Positions 13,506 to 27,400 of a stretch of 64,000 nt of DNA are shown here, piece by piece. Location of the stretch: positions 18,313,501 to 18,377,500 of the forward strand of contig NC_071342.1 of the NCBI RefSeq assembly GCF_027744825.2, in the 5' to 3' direction. Below the pieces are notes generated by a model that saw only the letters and a list, made by a program, of their open reading frames with translations, was not told the DNA's origin and did no database searches. Position 1 is the first letter of the stretch. Every line of letters begins with the position of its first letter. This DNA is from Synchiropus splendidus. Taxonomy: Eukaryota > Chordata > Actinopteri > Syngnathiformes > Callionymidae. The position numbers and the translations under genes were made by a program.

Positions 13506-14032
13506 CAGGTGTTCTTCACCTTTTTGATCTCAGGGCTCCACCTGCCCCAGAACAAATGGCCCCGGGGCCCATTCAAGTAATAGGACTGATTCATTACTCT
13601 TGATTTTATTTATGATCAATAACCATATTTAATCTCCTCACATGTAAACAAACCAACACCTTGTGAAATGACTTGAAACCATGTGATCATCGCAAAGATA
13701 TTTGTCATTGGAAAGTCCAACCAGCAGCAGAACCACATGCAAGTCATGGTCGTCAAATTTACGAAAGGAAAAAAAAAAGAAATCAGACACTTAAGATGCA
13801 AACTGTTGAGAAAATAACAACAATGAATAAAAATCGGAATAAAAGAAGTAGATATAAGTAACGTATAAATGAAAGTATCGCCATAAAACGTTTTCACTTC
13901 AGTGACACACTGTTGCCACCATATGTGGCTAATTTTGCGGCCCAAAGGTGGAAAACAAAAAACTCTGAGTGGCCCTCTAGGTGGCGCTCCTGGCCCAACC
14001 ATGGGCCCCGGACCTATGGTTAAGAATCACTG
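13506..14032 (+). mobile_element. hAT-like non-autonomous DNA transposon (527 bp)
   Basis: The left end CAGGTGTTCTTCACC and the inverted right end CAGTGATTCTTAACC are imperfect copies of each other and match the CAGNG-TTCT-ACC ends of hAT/Charlie-type elements. The flanking 8-mers CAAGCGGT and CACAAGGT agree at 5 of 8 positions, consistent with a decayed 8-bp target duplication. The interior is AT-rich with no transposase; the 128-residue minus-strand frame inside it is chance. Confidence 0.6.
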
Positions 14033-14100
14033 CACAAGGTCACACATTCACACACACTGGCGGCAGGAGGCTGCGATGGCGCGCCATCTACTTTAAACCT

Positions 14101-14206
14101 CTTGGCGCAAACTAGGGTTAAGTCTTGCTCAGAGACACGACGACACAAGCTGGGGTCAAACCAGCAACCTCTCTGTCACACTGCCATCTGAGCTCCGTCG
14201 CCCCCT
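14101..14206 (-). mobile_element. tRNA-derived SINE
   Basis: On the minus strand an A box (GAGCTCAGATGG, 14195-14184) is followed by a B box (GGTTTGACCCC, 14162-14152) inside a perfect 5-bp T-arm stem, GCTGG/CCAGC. The body continues TGTCTCTGAGCAAGACTTAA, shared with the SINE at 55.4 kb. Confidence 0.65.
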
Positions 14207-16467
14207 CTCGCACACATATCATCACCCAACAGTCCTTCCCCTTAGGTCTGAATGGAACCCAGAAGCTGGCGCAATCGTGACCTCCACAAGTTTGTGGTAG
14301 GAAGTATGTTTATCGGTCCGTGTCAAGTGTCCCTCTAACAGTTATATCCAATCACTGGAGGGGGAAAGACAAAGCAAGGTTAAGGTCAAATGCAAAGTGG
14401 CGCAGGGTGCTTCATTTGAGGACATTAGTCTCTGTCAGGGCTCGGTTCAGGGAGGTGTGCGTGAGCGTGTGTGTGTGTGTGTGAGGCTTTATGGTCTGGA
14501 GAGGATCCAGCCACGTCAGCAGGGTGCGAACAGGCTCATTTACTTCCAGTCAGCTGCTGCCTGACATCACATAACCTCATTTAGCTCTGCAGCGGCCGCG
14601 GATGTTGATGATCTTGACGTCTGGTTAAAATGGAAAAGACAGTGGATCAAATGCGCTTCTGAAAAACCTCGTGAATTGAAGAGGAACTAAGAGAGTGAGA
14701 GCAGGTGTATGTTTGCCAACCTATGAAAGCTGCATTCATCAGTTGTGTCTTCTGACTAATGGAGCTTTTCCATTACGAGATCTAGCACCACTTTCCTCGG
14801 CTTGGCTCCGCTCATCTTGTTCAGGATTCCAAGGGCCATTTGGACCTGGAAGTGATCGAAGCTGCTACTTCTTTTGCCACTTCTTTAGCTACTGGCTTTT
14901 TGCCAGACTCCGGAGGTTTGTTTGTTCACAGCTCTCCATGGCACAAACAACCCAAATATGTACGTTCTTCTTGTGACATGTCGCAATCCGACGCTCGAAT
15001 TGGACAAACAGAGAAAGTCACCCCTCGAGTCGGCTTGGTTTGGCGATGGAGGGGTCTCAATTACACAATGGGCCAAACTGACAGCACCGATCCAAGAACA
15101 ATAATGTGAGAAAACAGTATATAAGAGGCAAAAAACCCCACTTAAACATTTGTTTTCCATCAGCAGACTGCTGCCTGTGGATAAACAAGAGTTCGACCAA
15201 GAACTCCGTCAGGTTGCATCACGCGCCGAAGACGGATATTACAGTTCATCCACTCACACGTCAGTGTTCATGAGAATTCATGAGATGTGGCTGTCACTCG
15301 GCAGGTGTTTCACGCTTCTCGGCATGAAAAGGTGCTGGTGCGTTGCTTGAAGCGATTCCACTGTTCTGCAGAGAAAGGTGTCACCCCAGTATTCTGATTT
15401 ACTTCAACAGGAGGCCTTGAAGCGATTCTCATTGTCAGGTTCCGTCCGTCAGGTGAGACGCTGCGTTCATCAGAAGTCCAGTGAATGCTGAAGACATTTT
15501 ATCGGAGCTCTAGTGAGGGGAAGTACTTTTGAGGGCCCACAGAAAGACAGAAGTCACAAGGTGTCGTCTCCTCAAACTCATGAATCATGTTTCTGTGTAT
15601 CAGAATATGTCACGTGGTCATGCAAAATCAAGGATGTCGAATCGAAAATAAAAAAGTATTACACATAGTCCAAGTTGCGGGTTGTGAAAGCAAGAGGTTT
15701 TTTTTTATATTTATATTTTTATTTGTTGTTTACTGCTGGCCCCTTTGCAAACTCAAACTAGTACATTCTAACTCCATAGGCATCAAATACCGACTCTCAA
15801 CAAGTGACCTTTGCATCCTATGTTAACACAGAAGTAAGTCTTCAGTGTTGCATGTTGACGCATTTCAATTGAAGCTCATGTTCCGTTTCAGTTCCACTGA
15901 ATATTGTGACACCATATGGTGCCTCAAACAACCATGCATCTCAGTCGCAGTCACTTGGTATATATAGCCACATAAGGGGTTCTAAACACGAAAAGACATG
16001 CATCACAACTCCCCATGGTAAAGAAAAATCTTCACTTCGCTGAAACACTGTCAACATGCAACGTGAGGAGCAGCATTTGAACTGCGTCATAAAAACCCTT
16101 TAGATATAACGCATAAGACTTTATCAGTGTCTGTTTGGATGGAGAACTTGAGCAGTTTTGTGCCCTTGCAAGCATTTTTACTTTAAGCCTTTCTCTTTTT
16201 TTTTTTTTTTTTGTTGAATGATTTGCTTTGTTGATCCTGCTTCAGAGTCAGCTGCCAGGCCATTTTGCATTTTTAGCTTCAGCCTGCTCTCTGTCTGCAA
16301 TCATTTGCTTTCTCTGTCTGACACTGAGCCAAAATGCCAAGAACCATTTATGTTCTTCCCGGACATTTGCATTTCACATAGTTCATCTGAGGGACCATTA
16401 CCGATTCTCCCTAAATCCACAGACAACGGTCTGAAACGCTCCCTTCATGCTTGGAGGAGGACGCATA
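14207..16467. other. Non-coding, nothing recognised
   Basis: Only the GT microsatellite and a T run at about 16197-16212 stand out. Confidence 0.55.
14467..14483 (+). repeat. (GT)n microsatellite
   Basis: About eight GT units. Confidence 0.85.
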
Positions 16468-16552
16468 CAAGGGTTGGACAAATAATGGAAACACCTCAGA
16501 GCTAAAAAAAAAAAAAGGTTTAAGGTGTTTCCGTTATTTTGTCCAACTCCTG
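16468..16552. mobile_element. 85-bp mariner-type hairpin MITE
   Basis: The left arm GTTGGACAAATAATGGAAAC is inverted on the right as AGGTGTTTCCGTTATTTTGT then CCAAC, separated by a 13-base A run. TA flanks both ends (16466-16467 and 16553-16554). The whole element can fold into one long hairpin. It has no coding capacity. Confidence 0.75.
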
Positions 16553-17168
16553 TATGTGCAGTTGAGTTCATGTAACAAGTTGCATGGCGAACACAACACA
16601 GATGTCAGGGGTTAGTTTGCTGCACGAGAGCGCTGAACTCCATTTTTACATTTGTTGAAAAGAAGCTCTGCATCAGTCAGCGGCGGCCGTGTGGCTGCAG
16701 CAGGAGAGTCTCCACAAGTGGCCGAACAAAAAACCCAATTAGCAGAGTTGCAGTCTTTAAACAGCGAGTCTGGTTGTTTCAGTCTGGTCACCTCTTTTGT
16801 TGTCTACTTACGCAAATGAATGAGACAAGACACGGCGCTCCAACACAAGATTAAGGAAACACTGTGTGCATCAATAAAGTGTCAAGCAAGTTTTCAGATG
16901 GAAGTAAGTTTAACTTTGCTAGGCGTTGTTTTCGTGCCGCGACTTGAAAGCTTATATCGCTCCAGTTTGTGCAGCACACACAGGCTGGTGTCTATTTTAG
17001 ACACTTTATTCACAGCTCACTCCTTGTGTGCAGTCGTTCGAATCTTTTTGTTCAAAAGCTGTAATCAAATTGACTTTGTAGACACTGTAAAAAAATTAAA
17101 AATAATGATGAATACAAACGTATTATTGTAGTACAAGATCACTCCGACAGCAGAACTTTAACTTATGC

Positions 17169-17208
17169 TAATAATAATAATAATAATAACAATAACAACA
17201 ACAACAAC

Positions 17209-17292
<84 letters not shown>
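17169..17292 (+). repeat. (AAT)n microsatellite with AAC interruptions
   Basis: About 124 bases of AAT units, with AAC interruptions. The long poly-Leu and poly-Ile frames across it are artefacts. Confidence 0.95.
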
Positions 17293-17293
<1 letters not shown>

Positions 17294-19472
17294 GGAAATG
17301 ACGTTGGCGATTTTTTGTGACATTTGAATTCAAACTCTGAGTTTTGTTGTGTTGCAAGAAATTTCATTTTCTTAATGCAATCCATTCTGTTTTGGCAAAC
17401 CTGTTGTTTCAGCGGTGAGTATTCATGAATGCGAAGGCTTCAAGAAGTCTTCCAGAGCATTTCAAGTTCCAGCTCGGATACCGTTTTCAACGTCAAAACA
17501 AAGTGAGATTTAAGTGATAAATGTTACCCCATCTGAATAGCCTTCACCATGTCATCCTCATCCTTTCTTAGCTCACTACGTGTGTCACTTTGTTCTGAAT
17601 CTCCTCCTGGTTCCAGTCTTGAAGGAGAGTAAGTTATCAGTGGGAAGGAGAACAGAGAACTTGTAAAACACAAGTGCATTTGGTGACAACTTCCCCCCTT
17701 CAGGGTTCCAAGTGGATAATACTTGTTTCATTCACTCATAATTACCAGTTGAGAGTCTGAAGCTGAAGGCTGCAGCTGTTGCGTCTGTATTTTGGAGCCA
17801 CAAAAAGAGCATTTGCAGAGTCATGAGGGGAGAATAATTGGTTGGTGTCCTTTCTTTAGAGTCTTGTTAAATAAAAAAAAATGGGTATCTGAATCTTACA
17901 TATTCTGAATGAGGAGATCAAGTTTCTTTCTTCAAACCACAGTGTAAGTGACCGGCCCCATTATGTTCACATTTATGCCAGTTGATCTGCTCTGTTCTTC
18001 TTCTGGACAAATCACATGTTGGCATTTTTCCCACTCGACTAGAGTCATCTGTTCTTTAAGTTGTCATTTTCATCAAAGAGCTCAGCAGTTTCTCAGATGT
18101 CTTTGAGCTGCCCTTGTCACATGTGCAGGCGTTGCGTTGCGAAGTCATGTGTGGTTAAACGAGTCGGCATGAATGAGGAACGACTCTGGCTCTTTTCCAG
18201 GTAGCTGTTGGTTCTGAACGGCTCCTGGAGGCCAGAGTTATGCCCTCTAAAACCTACACTTGTAGTGTGAATCCACTTTATGGTGATAATCTGTCGTAAA
18301 TTGGTCAAATTGTTGCTTAGAAAAATCCGTAAGCTCTGCTTCCAGCAGGACAAAACTATTTTTGGATCACATTATTAGGCTGTATTTCTGAAATTAATTG
18401 AATTCTACCATTATTTCCTGATACTTTTTTTGCTTTTTTGTGGTATTATCAAGTTATTTAATGGTACTTATTGCATTATTTTGTGACACTATGTTCATGT
18501 CATGATGCCTGTAGTGTTATTGAGTAATAGGTGCTCAGAACCGGAATCAAATAATTATCATAACTGACAGTTCAAGTGGCCGAGGTCTAGTTCCATTCAA
18601 GTTGTTTCTGTCCTGAGTGTCAGCGTCTGAATCTTCTGCTTCACTGCATCAGTCTCATGTGCACTTAAATTTTCACAAATGTTATATCATGGGGAAACTA
18701 CACGTTGCTGACAGAGAAGTGCAGAAGTCCTCCACTGGTGTGTAAATAAACCCTCACTTCCACCTGAGAAGCAACGCACAAGAACTTCCAGAGGGTCCGT
18801 CTTCATCATCACAACGTCATGACGTGATACTGATCCCACATGTTCTGACCTTCAGAGCCTCCGTAGAAAACTATGCACTATTTTTTCTGCTTTTATAAGT
18901 TTGGATGATGCAAAGATGGGACTGAAGTGCACGACCAGGCGCCGCTCAGGCACCTCCAGAAACAATTTAGAAGACAAACGGGGAGCGATCTCCAGGGCAG
19001 AAGATTTGCTCTGACACAGTAACCGCATCTCAGTGCCGTCCAAATAAATCCATAACTGACCATTAATGAAAATGAAGCACTTTATTAAAGCTCTTTGATA
19101 AAGTGCATCCATGCCGGAATTCATTATCGCGGCACTCTTCCTTTGGAATACTGATGAATTGAAGGGGACACTGAAAACCGTTGCGTTTTTATGGCGTAAC
19201 TAGTTCATCCAATGCTGAAGCTAAATAGCATCCAGTTCGGTCCCCTGTAGTGCGCACGTGCGTGTTTATTGACGGACTGCAGTGAAACAACGGTGCTTTA
19301 AATCTTCATCGCGGCTCACAAACGGGACAGAAACGCGGTGAGCCTTTACACTCCACGCTTTATTAGATTCCAGCTGACATTGTTGGCATTGACCACCAGC
19401 TCTGAGCACCGACTCTTGTGAAGTTAATTGCATCCAAACATCTTTTATAACTCCACAAGAGCTGTCAGTATA

Positions 19473-19493
19473 TGTGTGTGTGTGTGTGTGTGT
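19473..19493 (+). repeat. (GT)n microsatellite
   Basis: About ten GT units. Confidence 0.9.
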
Positions 19494-20474
19494 CTCTCTG
19501 CGTGGCCTTCTGTTTGCTCTCTAGCTGCTGGGGTGTGACCGAGTCGGCGCACAGTGGATTCATCTGTTGGTGGTGGCTCATCCTGTTGCACACTTCTTGG
19601 ATGACCAACATTGGTGCTCGACACTGAAGAAAACTCCAGCCAGCTCTCAAATAATGGACGTCAGATTTCCACTCATCCTTTTAATACACGATCGCACGAG
19701 AAGGAAGGAGTTGCCGTGGATGATTATTTTGGGGTGCCTTTATGCCCGCCCTTCTTTGGTCTCGCCAGCGTGGTGTGATTTGTAGAGCGATTGAAATGAG
19801 GCTGGCTGGTCGCGCAGAGACTCGCACTTGATTTACACACACACTTAAATCACAGAGACAGCTGGCGGCTGCTGCCGCCGCTGCCTGGCCTCAGTCACAG
19901 ATCCAGCTCTACGCGGACGCTGGATTCAGAAGCTTGTGGTGGCTGTATCGCAGTGTGCCGTACCAATAGTCCATCTGCCTGTGTGGAATGACTTCCAGAC
20001 ACCGGTGAAACAAACAGTCTCCACCTTTACCTCTCAGACGCCACTCACTCAAACCATCAAGCTCCGCCCTGATCAGACGCTCCAACACAACAAGCACACA
20101 ATACATGCTGAAACAACTTACACACTACAATTTCTGAAGCTGAAAAAAGCTGAACTTAATTTACTGAAAGCATAGTATTGACGTGTGCAACTGTGTGGAT
20201 CAGATCAGAAAGTCCACTTGAAAGTCGGCAAGTGGACCGTCTGGCTGACTGAGTGTGAGTCAGTGGTGTTTAGTGAGGAGTCTCTGTGTTTAATGTTGGG
20301 AGGACAATCTGAACAAGTTCATGATTTCTACTGTAAGTGTGTTTTGAATCAAGAAATAAGGCAGTTGCATGGACGATTAATTCGTTCGAGATGTTTGTTA
20401 TTCCAGACACTGACTCAATATTTGGAACACGAGTCAAAAGACAAAAACTTGAGGAATAGATTTTAATTTTCAGT

Positions 20475-20625
20475 CAAAGTGTAAAACTAAACAAAAATAC
20501 TACTACTATTTGCATACTGCTGCTACTTTTAGTCAACTGCTACTCAGACTAACAACTGACTTTGACACAAGACTAAGACTAAATTAAAAACTTGGCGACA
20601 AAATTAACACTAAAATATGAATTTC
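20475..20625. repeat. Likely interspersed repeat with TTTAGTCAACT / ACTAAGACTAAA units
   Basis: CTACTTTTAGTCAACTGCTA, CAAGACTAAGACTAAATTAA and CAAAATTAACACT resemble a common teleost repeat. Ends are not defined. Confidence 0.35.
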
Positions 20626-22589
20626 CCATGGTACATAAGTGTGATGCCGGGGCTCACAGCAAGGTTGCTCAATATGGACCAAATTTTGTATCCAGATATT
20701 CATGCCAGGCATCTTGATATCAATACAATATGGTTGAAGTGAAAACTACATTTTTAAATTATTAAACTTGATTTACTCTATAAATGCACAAAGCAGTTAA
20801 TGTGCAAAAACAAGGTGCGAGGTTACTTTCTGTCAGTAAAATTTTGGGGCTAAATGGTTTCAGTGATTGAGACCTGGATTAGCAGAACTGGATTAACATC
20901 CAACAAACTGCAGTTCTACACCCTCAAAGTCATTGATGGTATTAATCCACAGTACCAAGAGTACATGTACACATTTGACTCATTTTTTTTCATGCCCTTG
21001 TTTCTGAGCTTTTCCGTGATACTTTGGAGGGACAGAATCAAGGCCTTTGCTCTTGTTTTGTTTGTCATTGTCAATCTACGGCATGCATGAAACAAGGTTT
21101 GTGGTTGGCTGGTTTAGCTGAAGGGCAGGCGCGAAAGGGACATTTTAATATAATAGATATAGCTCTGTTTTTGTGTGTGAAATTGAGTAGTAGTTTCAGC
21201 CACAGAATGGATGCTGTCTATGAAGCTAACCAGAGTTCCACACTTATAATAGTACCAACAGCCAAACTCCTGGACATGTTGAAGGATGCAGGAAGGTTCT
21301 TGAAAGTGACTGACACGTGAGAAACAAAATCTGTAGCTGATTTGTCATGAGTCAAAAGTCATAACAAAAGTCTATGGCATCGGAGGGATGTCATTGAAAT
21401 TCCAAAGAGCAAACGCTCCACAACCTTCTGCAGAGCCTCTGAGAGCTGGAAGACCTCCTTGCATTCGGTTTGCAAACATTTGACCTGTGAAAAAGCTCTT
21501 CCACCCTTGACAGAAGTGGATGTCCGTAATGCCAGTTGTAATTACAGTTGTAATGGGTCCTATAGAAACAGTGACGTCAGATGAGGTGGAGTCAACGACT
21601 TGTTTCTAGTCTAATCCAAACTACTCTCTACTTATCTTGGTAATATCATATTCTCCTCTTTTATGGAAACATGGTTTTGATTTGTTCCAGTTCATGAGTC
21701 CCTTGACTGCTTATAAGTGACATACAATAGTAAGTATTTTTTTCTCAATTTGTGCAGTTCTAAGTTACTGGTGAGTTTTCGTTTTCCTTTCAGGCAGGAT
21801 GGATGTTAAAAAACAAGCTAAAACTGTAGCTTAGAACGTGTTGATATATTTAAAATACGTCTCAGTTTGGAACAAACTTGTCATGTGTTGGCAGATTTTG
21901 AAAAGCACTTTCATCCTCACATATTCTTCTGCTCTGCTTCCGAACGTTGGCTTATGCGTTGCCAACATTCCCGTTTTTAAGAATCACCACGCAGCACAAG
22001 ATACTGCCGAAGTCATTACCAAACACAATCAGTGTCACTGATAATGACTTGAACACACACAGCAGCGAGGGTGACTCATCTCATTAATTTGCAATTTGGC
22101 GAGCTACAAACAAAACACTGAATAATGTAGCTACATAACGGCGCGCGCGCGTCCCTGCGTGTCTGTTGGACTCCCGGATACAGTATTAACACTGCGGAAA
22201 TTAAATAGCCATTTTGAAAATATAATAATGTGTCGAAGCTTCTATTTTCAGGCACTGCTCGGCACTTGCTTTGATTGACTGAGACTTTCAGGCCAAAAAG
22301 GACCAGAGTTTGAATTAAAAGTCTATTACGACTTCAGACTTTGTCCCTTTGGCCTTGTCGCTTTTTCATATAACAGATGTGAAGCGGAGATAGAAAAAGT
22401 GTCAAGAATACTTACAAGTTTATGATTCAAAAAGGGACATGAAGTCTTCAGTCCTCTGCTCACTTGCTACCTGTTACTGCCATTGGCTTGAGCACTGACA
22501 CACATGCACACTCATGTTTGTCTTGCTATCTTTGTGACGACCATCATTGTCACAATGCTTTTCCCAGCTTCTCACCCTAAACTTAACCA

Positions 22590-22955
22590 TGTCATGTCCG
22601 TGTTTTTCATGTCTGTTTTGTTATTGTCATGTCCATGGTTTTCCATGCTTTTATTTTGGTGACTCCCCATTGTTCCTGCGTTTCCTTTTCCTGCCCTCTC
22701 TCCAGCTTTTCGAGCGACACAGCTGGCGTGCATTTGATCATAAAACCTTCCACGGATATTAACCCCTCGACGGCAGCTCGCCAGATGGTTTCTTCGTGTT
22801 CCTCATGGTAAACTCTTCCGCGACTCCACTATCTCGCCACGTTCCCTTGAATCTTCTAAATCCTGAGCGTGCTCAATTTCCTTTTCGTTCTTAGTTCCTC
22901 ACTCGCTCCGTTTCTGTTTCACTTTCTCCTTCGCTAATATATCCGCGTGTTTAAA
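22590..22955 (+). mobile_element. Possible degenerate LTR-like sequence
   Basis: Begins TGTCATGTCCGTGTTTTTCA and GTCTGTTTTGTTATTG, like the start of the family at 56.8 kb, and stays pyrimidine-rich (CCTGCCCTCTCTCCAGC) for about 350 bases. No right end was identified. Confidence 0.3.
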
Positions 22956-24411
22956 AATGACCAGATGCCTTTGCAAAATTGCTTTGATCCAGCAGTCCTT
23001 CTGAATTCTTGAGGGAATTGATAAGTTTTAGCACCTGTGGGTTAAAAGTCCTTGACAGAGCAGAGAACTCCTGCTTATTTAAAAAATGCTTTTTGATAAT
23101 ATTCTTTGTTAGTTTCTTTTTGGTCACATTTTTCCAAGCTTCTCATTTTCCTCAAAAGGTTTCCGAGCAGTCTATTTAGATTTGTAGGGAATATAATCTA
23201 AACACAGCATAGGCTCTAATGAAGGCAGCAGACAAGTCACAGACAGCCAGATCTCCTGAATGAGTCCTGGGATGTTGACAGAAAAAATGTACACAGAGTC
23301 TAAAAAATTGACGGCTTCCTCTCTGAACACAGACCAGGAAGCAAGCATGTCAGAAGAAACCATTGAGGGCACGGTGGGCGAGTGGGCGATAATGATGTTT
23401 TGGAAGGTTTGGACAAACTGAACAGGAAATAAACTGATAAAAAACACATTTTCCCCATTGTGAGGCAAACAAAAGGTATTTAAAATCTCTCTAAAGGATG
23501 AAATATTGAAAGAAAGAGAGTTCAGGATATTGGGGAAAACAATACTGAAACTACTGGGAGGAAATTAATAAAATGCAGGACAACCTCTCATTTTAGACAA
23601 AGAGTATGAGCAAGAGATCAACATAGTGAAGAAAGACATTCATATGATGCCGCTTGAAAACAACTGAAAATATGAGGCAAACTTTGGTCAAGACGGAGAG
23701 ACTCCCACACTTGGAAGCCAAGACAAGAGCGAAGATTATTTTCTCAGTGATAATCTCAAGGTCATTCATATGGGTCAGTAGGCTCCTCCTGTGCTTACTG
23801 GTTGGTTGTTGGCTGTTATCATTCATTCTGTGAGGGCCACCTTGTTGGCTAAAAAAACACCCTTTTTCATGGGTCTACAGTTGGGCATGGGATCAGGATG
23901 GTACTTTTCAATATATGCTACATATGCTACCTCATTCAGCCATTAGCTTTAGTCAGGGTCAGGGACGCCACCAATCTGACTTTGCTTTATGACAATATGA
24001 TATTCTCTAGCTGTGTTATTGAGGACAAAACCATCTTTTTTTGCAACCCATAATTCATTGCAGCAAAACAAAGCTCATCCCTTTCTCAAAGAACGGTGAA
24101 CCTATCCAACAACAAGGTGGAATACAAAGAGTAATTTAACACCGCTGCACTGCAGGGGGTGCGAGACCTCGACCCACCATGTTGAAATTCCAAGAAGGAA
24201 TAGAGCAATTCAAGGTTCAATGATCAGGCCAGGATCACATTGGACCACAACTGGAGGTCCAGAAAGTGGTAAGTGGCAATGACAAAGAAATTCCGGATGC
24301 CTGCATTTTCTTCTCAGTGAAGCTGAGGGCTCAATTCCAAGATGGTCAAGTGGAACCCCCTCAAAAGAAGTGAGAAGTGCACCTCTTGATGTCTTTGGGA
24401 AACGGTCGGAC

Positions 24412-24446
24412 ATTATGGAGATTTGAACAGAACGAATCTCCATAAT
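24412..24446. repeat. Perfect 12-bp inverted repeat with 11-base loop
   Basis: ATTATGGAGATT at 24412-24423 is perfectly inverted as AATCTCCATAAT at 24435-24446. No flanking duplication or promoter context was recognised. Confidence 0.8.
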
Positions 24447-27400
24447 CTGGCTTTGTTTTGTCAGTAAACTCATTGGTTAAAAACATATCTCCATCTTTGT
24501 GATGGATGATGGACATGTCTAAGTCCTTGTGGTGACCTGAACTCTAACCCTGGTCTGATCTGAATGCATTCATATTCAAGAGCAGACTTTCAACAGCCAT
24601 GACAGAAGAACAACTTTCTTCTCAGAGGAGAACAGTCTTTGCAGCAAGGAACTGAAGCATTGTTTGGAGGCTTTATTCATTTTTCACATTTTTGTGTGAA
24701 CCAGACTGTGTGAAGGTCTGAGTTCACATGATTCATCAAACCTGAGGGCCATTAAGTCTACAGTGCAAACGGCTACACAGTCTGAGATTACCTCTTCAAT
24801 TATTTTTGCTTTATTCAAATGGAGAAACCTATTACGGTGAGATGACAAAGCACCGCCGCTGCTGCTCGCATCCAGAAGAGGGAAGCGATGGTGTTTCAGG
24901 CCAGAGGTTCGCTCAGTGTATTCATCTTGCCTCCTCGGTTTTTCCAAAATGCCGGTGTGTGAGTCGCAGTGAGAATCTTTTCCAGGCAGTTGCACACAAC
25001 ACGGACCATTACAGTCCTCTCAGTAATAATGCTCATTCACAACAAGAGCGCAATTTCAGCCCGTTGGAGACAACAGAACTGCCACAAATCATAAAGAACG
25101 AAATTGAGATTAACTTGACAATAATTCCCTGGCTTTATATGACACTTTGCTATAGTTACACGATGCTGTGCAGTAGCTAATGGGGGGACAAAAGGGACAA
25201 TTGTAGCAAAAAAACACTTTTTTTTAGAAAAGTGCAGAACCCCTCACAACACAATGGATTGTACTGTATAAAGACACTTTTTTGTCGTCCCTCTGCATAT
25301 TGGGTTCACTTCCTGCGTGGGTCTGTTGTTGCAATTCCCTTCCTGTTTTGACCCGTGATGCTCACGCCATCAAACAACCTCATATAGTGGGCGCATCTAC
25401 AGAGCGTGAACCCAGAAGGTGAAGGATTACAGAACACTAAATGTTGTTCTCATTCAGATGAAGATCTCATGGGTCATTCTACGAAGCGATCGAACGTTTT
25501 CAACTTCACTTTTTTTTTCCTCAAACTCAAGCCATTTTTATGACATTCACATAAGTCACCTGACCTACAAAAAATGTTCCCACTCCAGGCAAAGATCCTA
25601 CGATTCTGTTAATATGACCCTCTTTATTTTGACTAGCGTGAACACCTTAGCTTAGTTAGCATGTGTAAAAAAATTCATTTGATTCACAGAACTGTTGAAA
25701 AAAATGCATGATCTGAATAAAAATGCGTCATTTAAACACGTGTTTTGGCATGAAGCGATTCAGCTCATTCCAAATGAGATTTAATGTGGATTGAAATGGG
25801 TGGTTCATGCCGAAGATGCGCATGTGCACACCCAATCCAATTTCCTCTCACGGTGCGTGTCTGCTACACATAACCAGTAAATTCATTCTCAACAAAGGCG
25901 AGTCCTCTGGCAGCGTCCACCGGAGCTGTGGCCGCCTCGACACTACAGAGCTGTGAAAGTAAAGTACTGAGCAAAATACAGATAGGAATGACTGGAGTAG
26001 TGTAATATTCTTAGCTACAATGTGTAGTGTAACTAGGCAACGGTTGGTGGTTTGTTTAAGATTGATGTAGTAGTGCGGCAGTAGAGTCTCAGTACTGTGC
26101 AAGTCATTGTAATTTGGTTGAGATGAAATGCACGAGTGTGTACATCTGAATCAAATAGTATCTTTTCATGTCATGCAAACAGAGAGGTGTAAACAAAACA
26201 CAGCGATTATGGGAAAAAATGCCATGTTAGCGTAGCCATTGGTACCGTAGCTCTCCACATGCTGAGAGAGTTTCAATGAAAGCATTTCTCCACACAAACT
26301 CTTAGGATTTCAACCATCTCAACTCGCTTGTTTTATGTTTTATCAACCTTTTTCATCACACACGGGCTAGTTATTTTGCATGTACTCTCCCGTGGTGGCA
26401 TCCCAGCATCTAAAATTAAAGCTGTTTACTATTCCCAGCGCTAAATTTGGAGCTCTGGAAACATGTTGCAAGACCACGTGTGGCGCCTCGCTGCGAATTA
26501 GGTCATCCATAGTGTGGAAACGTGCTTGGAAAGAGCATGCTCCGCTCTGCGGAGATTCCCACCAGTAACGCGCTCTTGTTTTGGTGCCAGCGCGGCTCAT
26601 TGAGAATGACACGGCCTGAACAACAAAGGCTACCCCCGAAATCACAGGCGCGAGAGCGAGCCTTTATTCCCCTGTAGATACTTCGCTCACCCTGCCTCAG
26701 TACGCCTATAAACCCATGACGTTTTTTAGACTACTGTTTAATTTAAACCAGCAATTACACTCCGTCACGAGTTTACAGTAACTTCAACAGTTTTATTAAA
26801 GCAGTTTCCTGTAATCATCACAAATCATTTCAGTCTCCGTGATTGGTTTAGGTTCATTAAAATGCAAATACAGGCTAATGAGAGCTATTTAATGCCCAAG
26901 GTTTTCAACTTGAACTTCCTGCCAGATGAAGGTGTTTCGGAGCTCTTTCATATCTGTGGAAATGAAGAGCAAGGTTGATAGCCTTTCACTACCTCGGCTT
27001 TTGCTGATGTGCAGCAGTGTGTTGCACCCCATAAAACTTGCACACACTTATTAATTTAAAAAAAAGAAATGCATATCAAATGCAGAGAAGTTGCTTTGAC
27101 CAGTCAAGCTTCCGGTGAATGTAACGCAGTAAATACAGTATATACAGATCTGAGCACAAAAATGTGAACCTGTAAATCTGTATTGTCTCGTCTTCCATTG
27201 CTGTTGTCTGAATCCCTCCGTCCTTCATTGGCTAAAACTATCGTGATGAACGATACGTTATGCTCTAAAAATAACCTGTGATGGGTGAAATCCGTGTCTC
27301 AGCTTTATTTTTTACAATCATTTTACAATACAATACTGTACTATAGAATGAAACCCAAGATCAAAACCTGTTTTCACGCCCAAACATTTTTAAAACAAAT

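Larger units (their letters stand above)
16555..20474. other. Non-coding apart from microsatellites
   Basis: Holds the AAT and GT microsatellites. No frame longer than about 100 residues and no recognisable exon or RNA. Confidence 0.55.

Noticed and set aside
17158..17385. Poly-Ile and poly-Leu open frames
   Set aside because: Translations of the AAT microsatellite.
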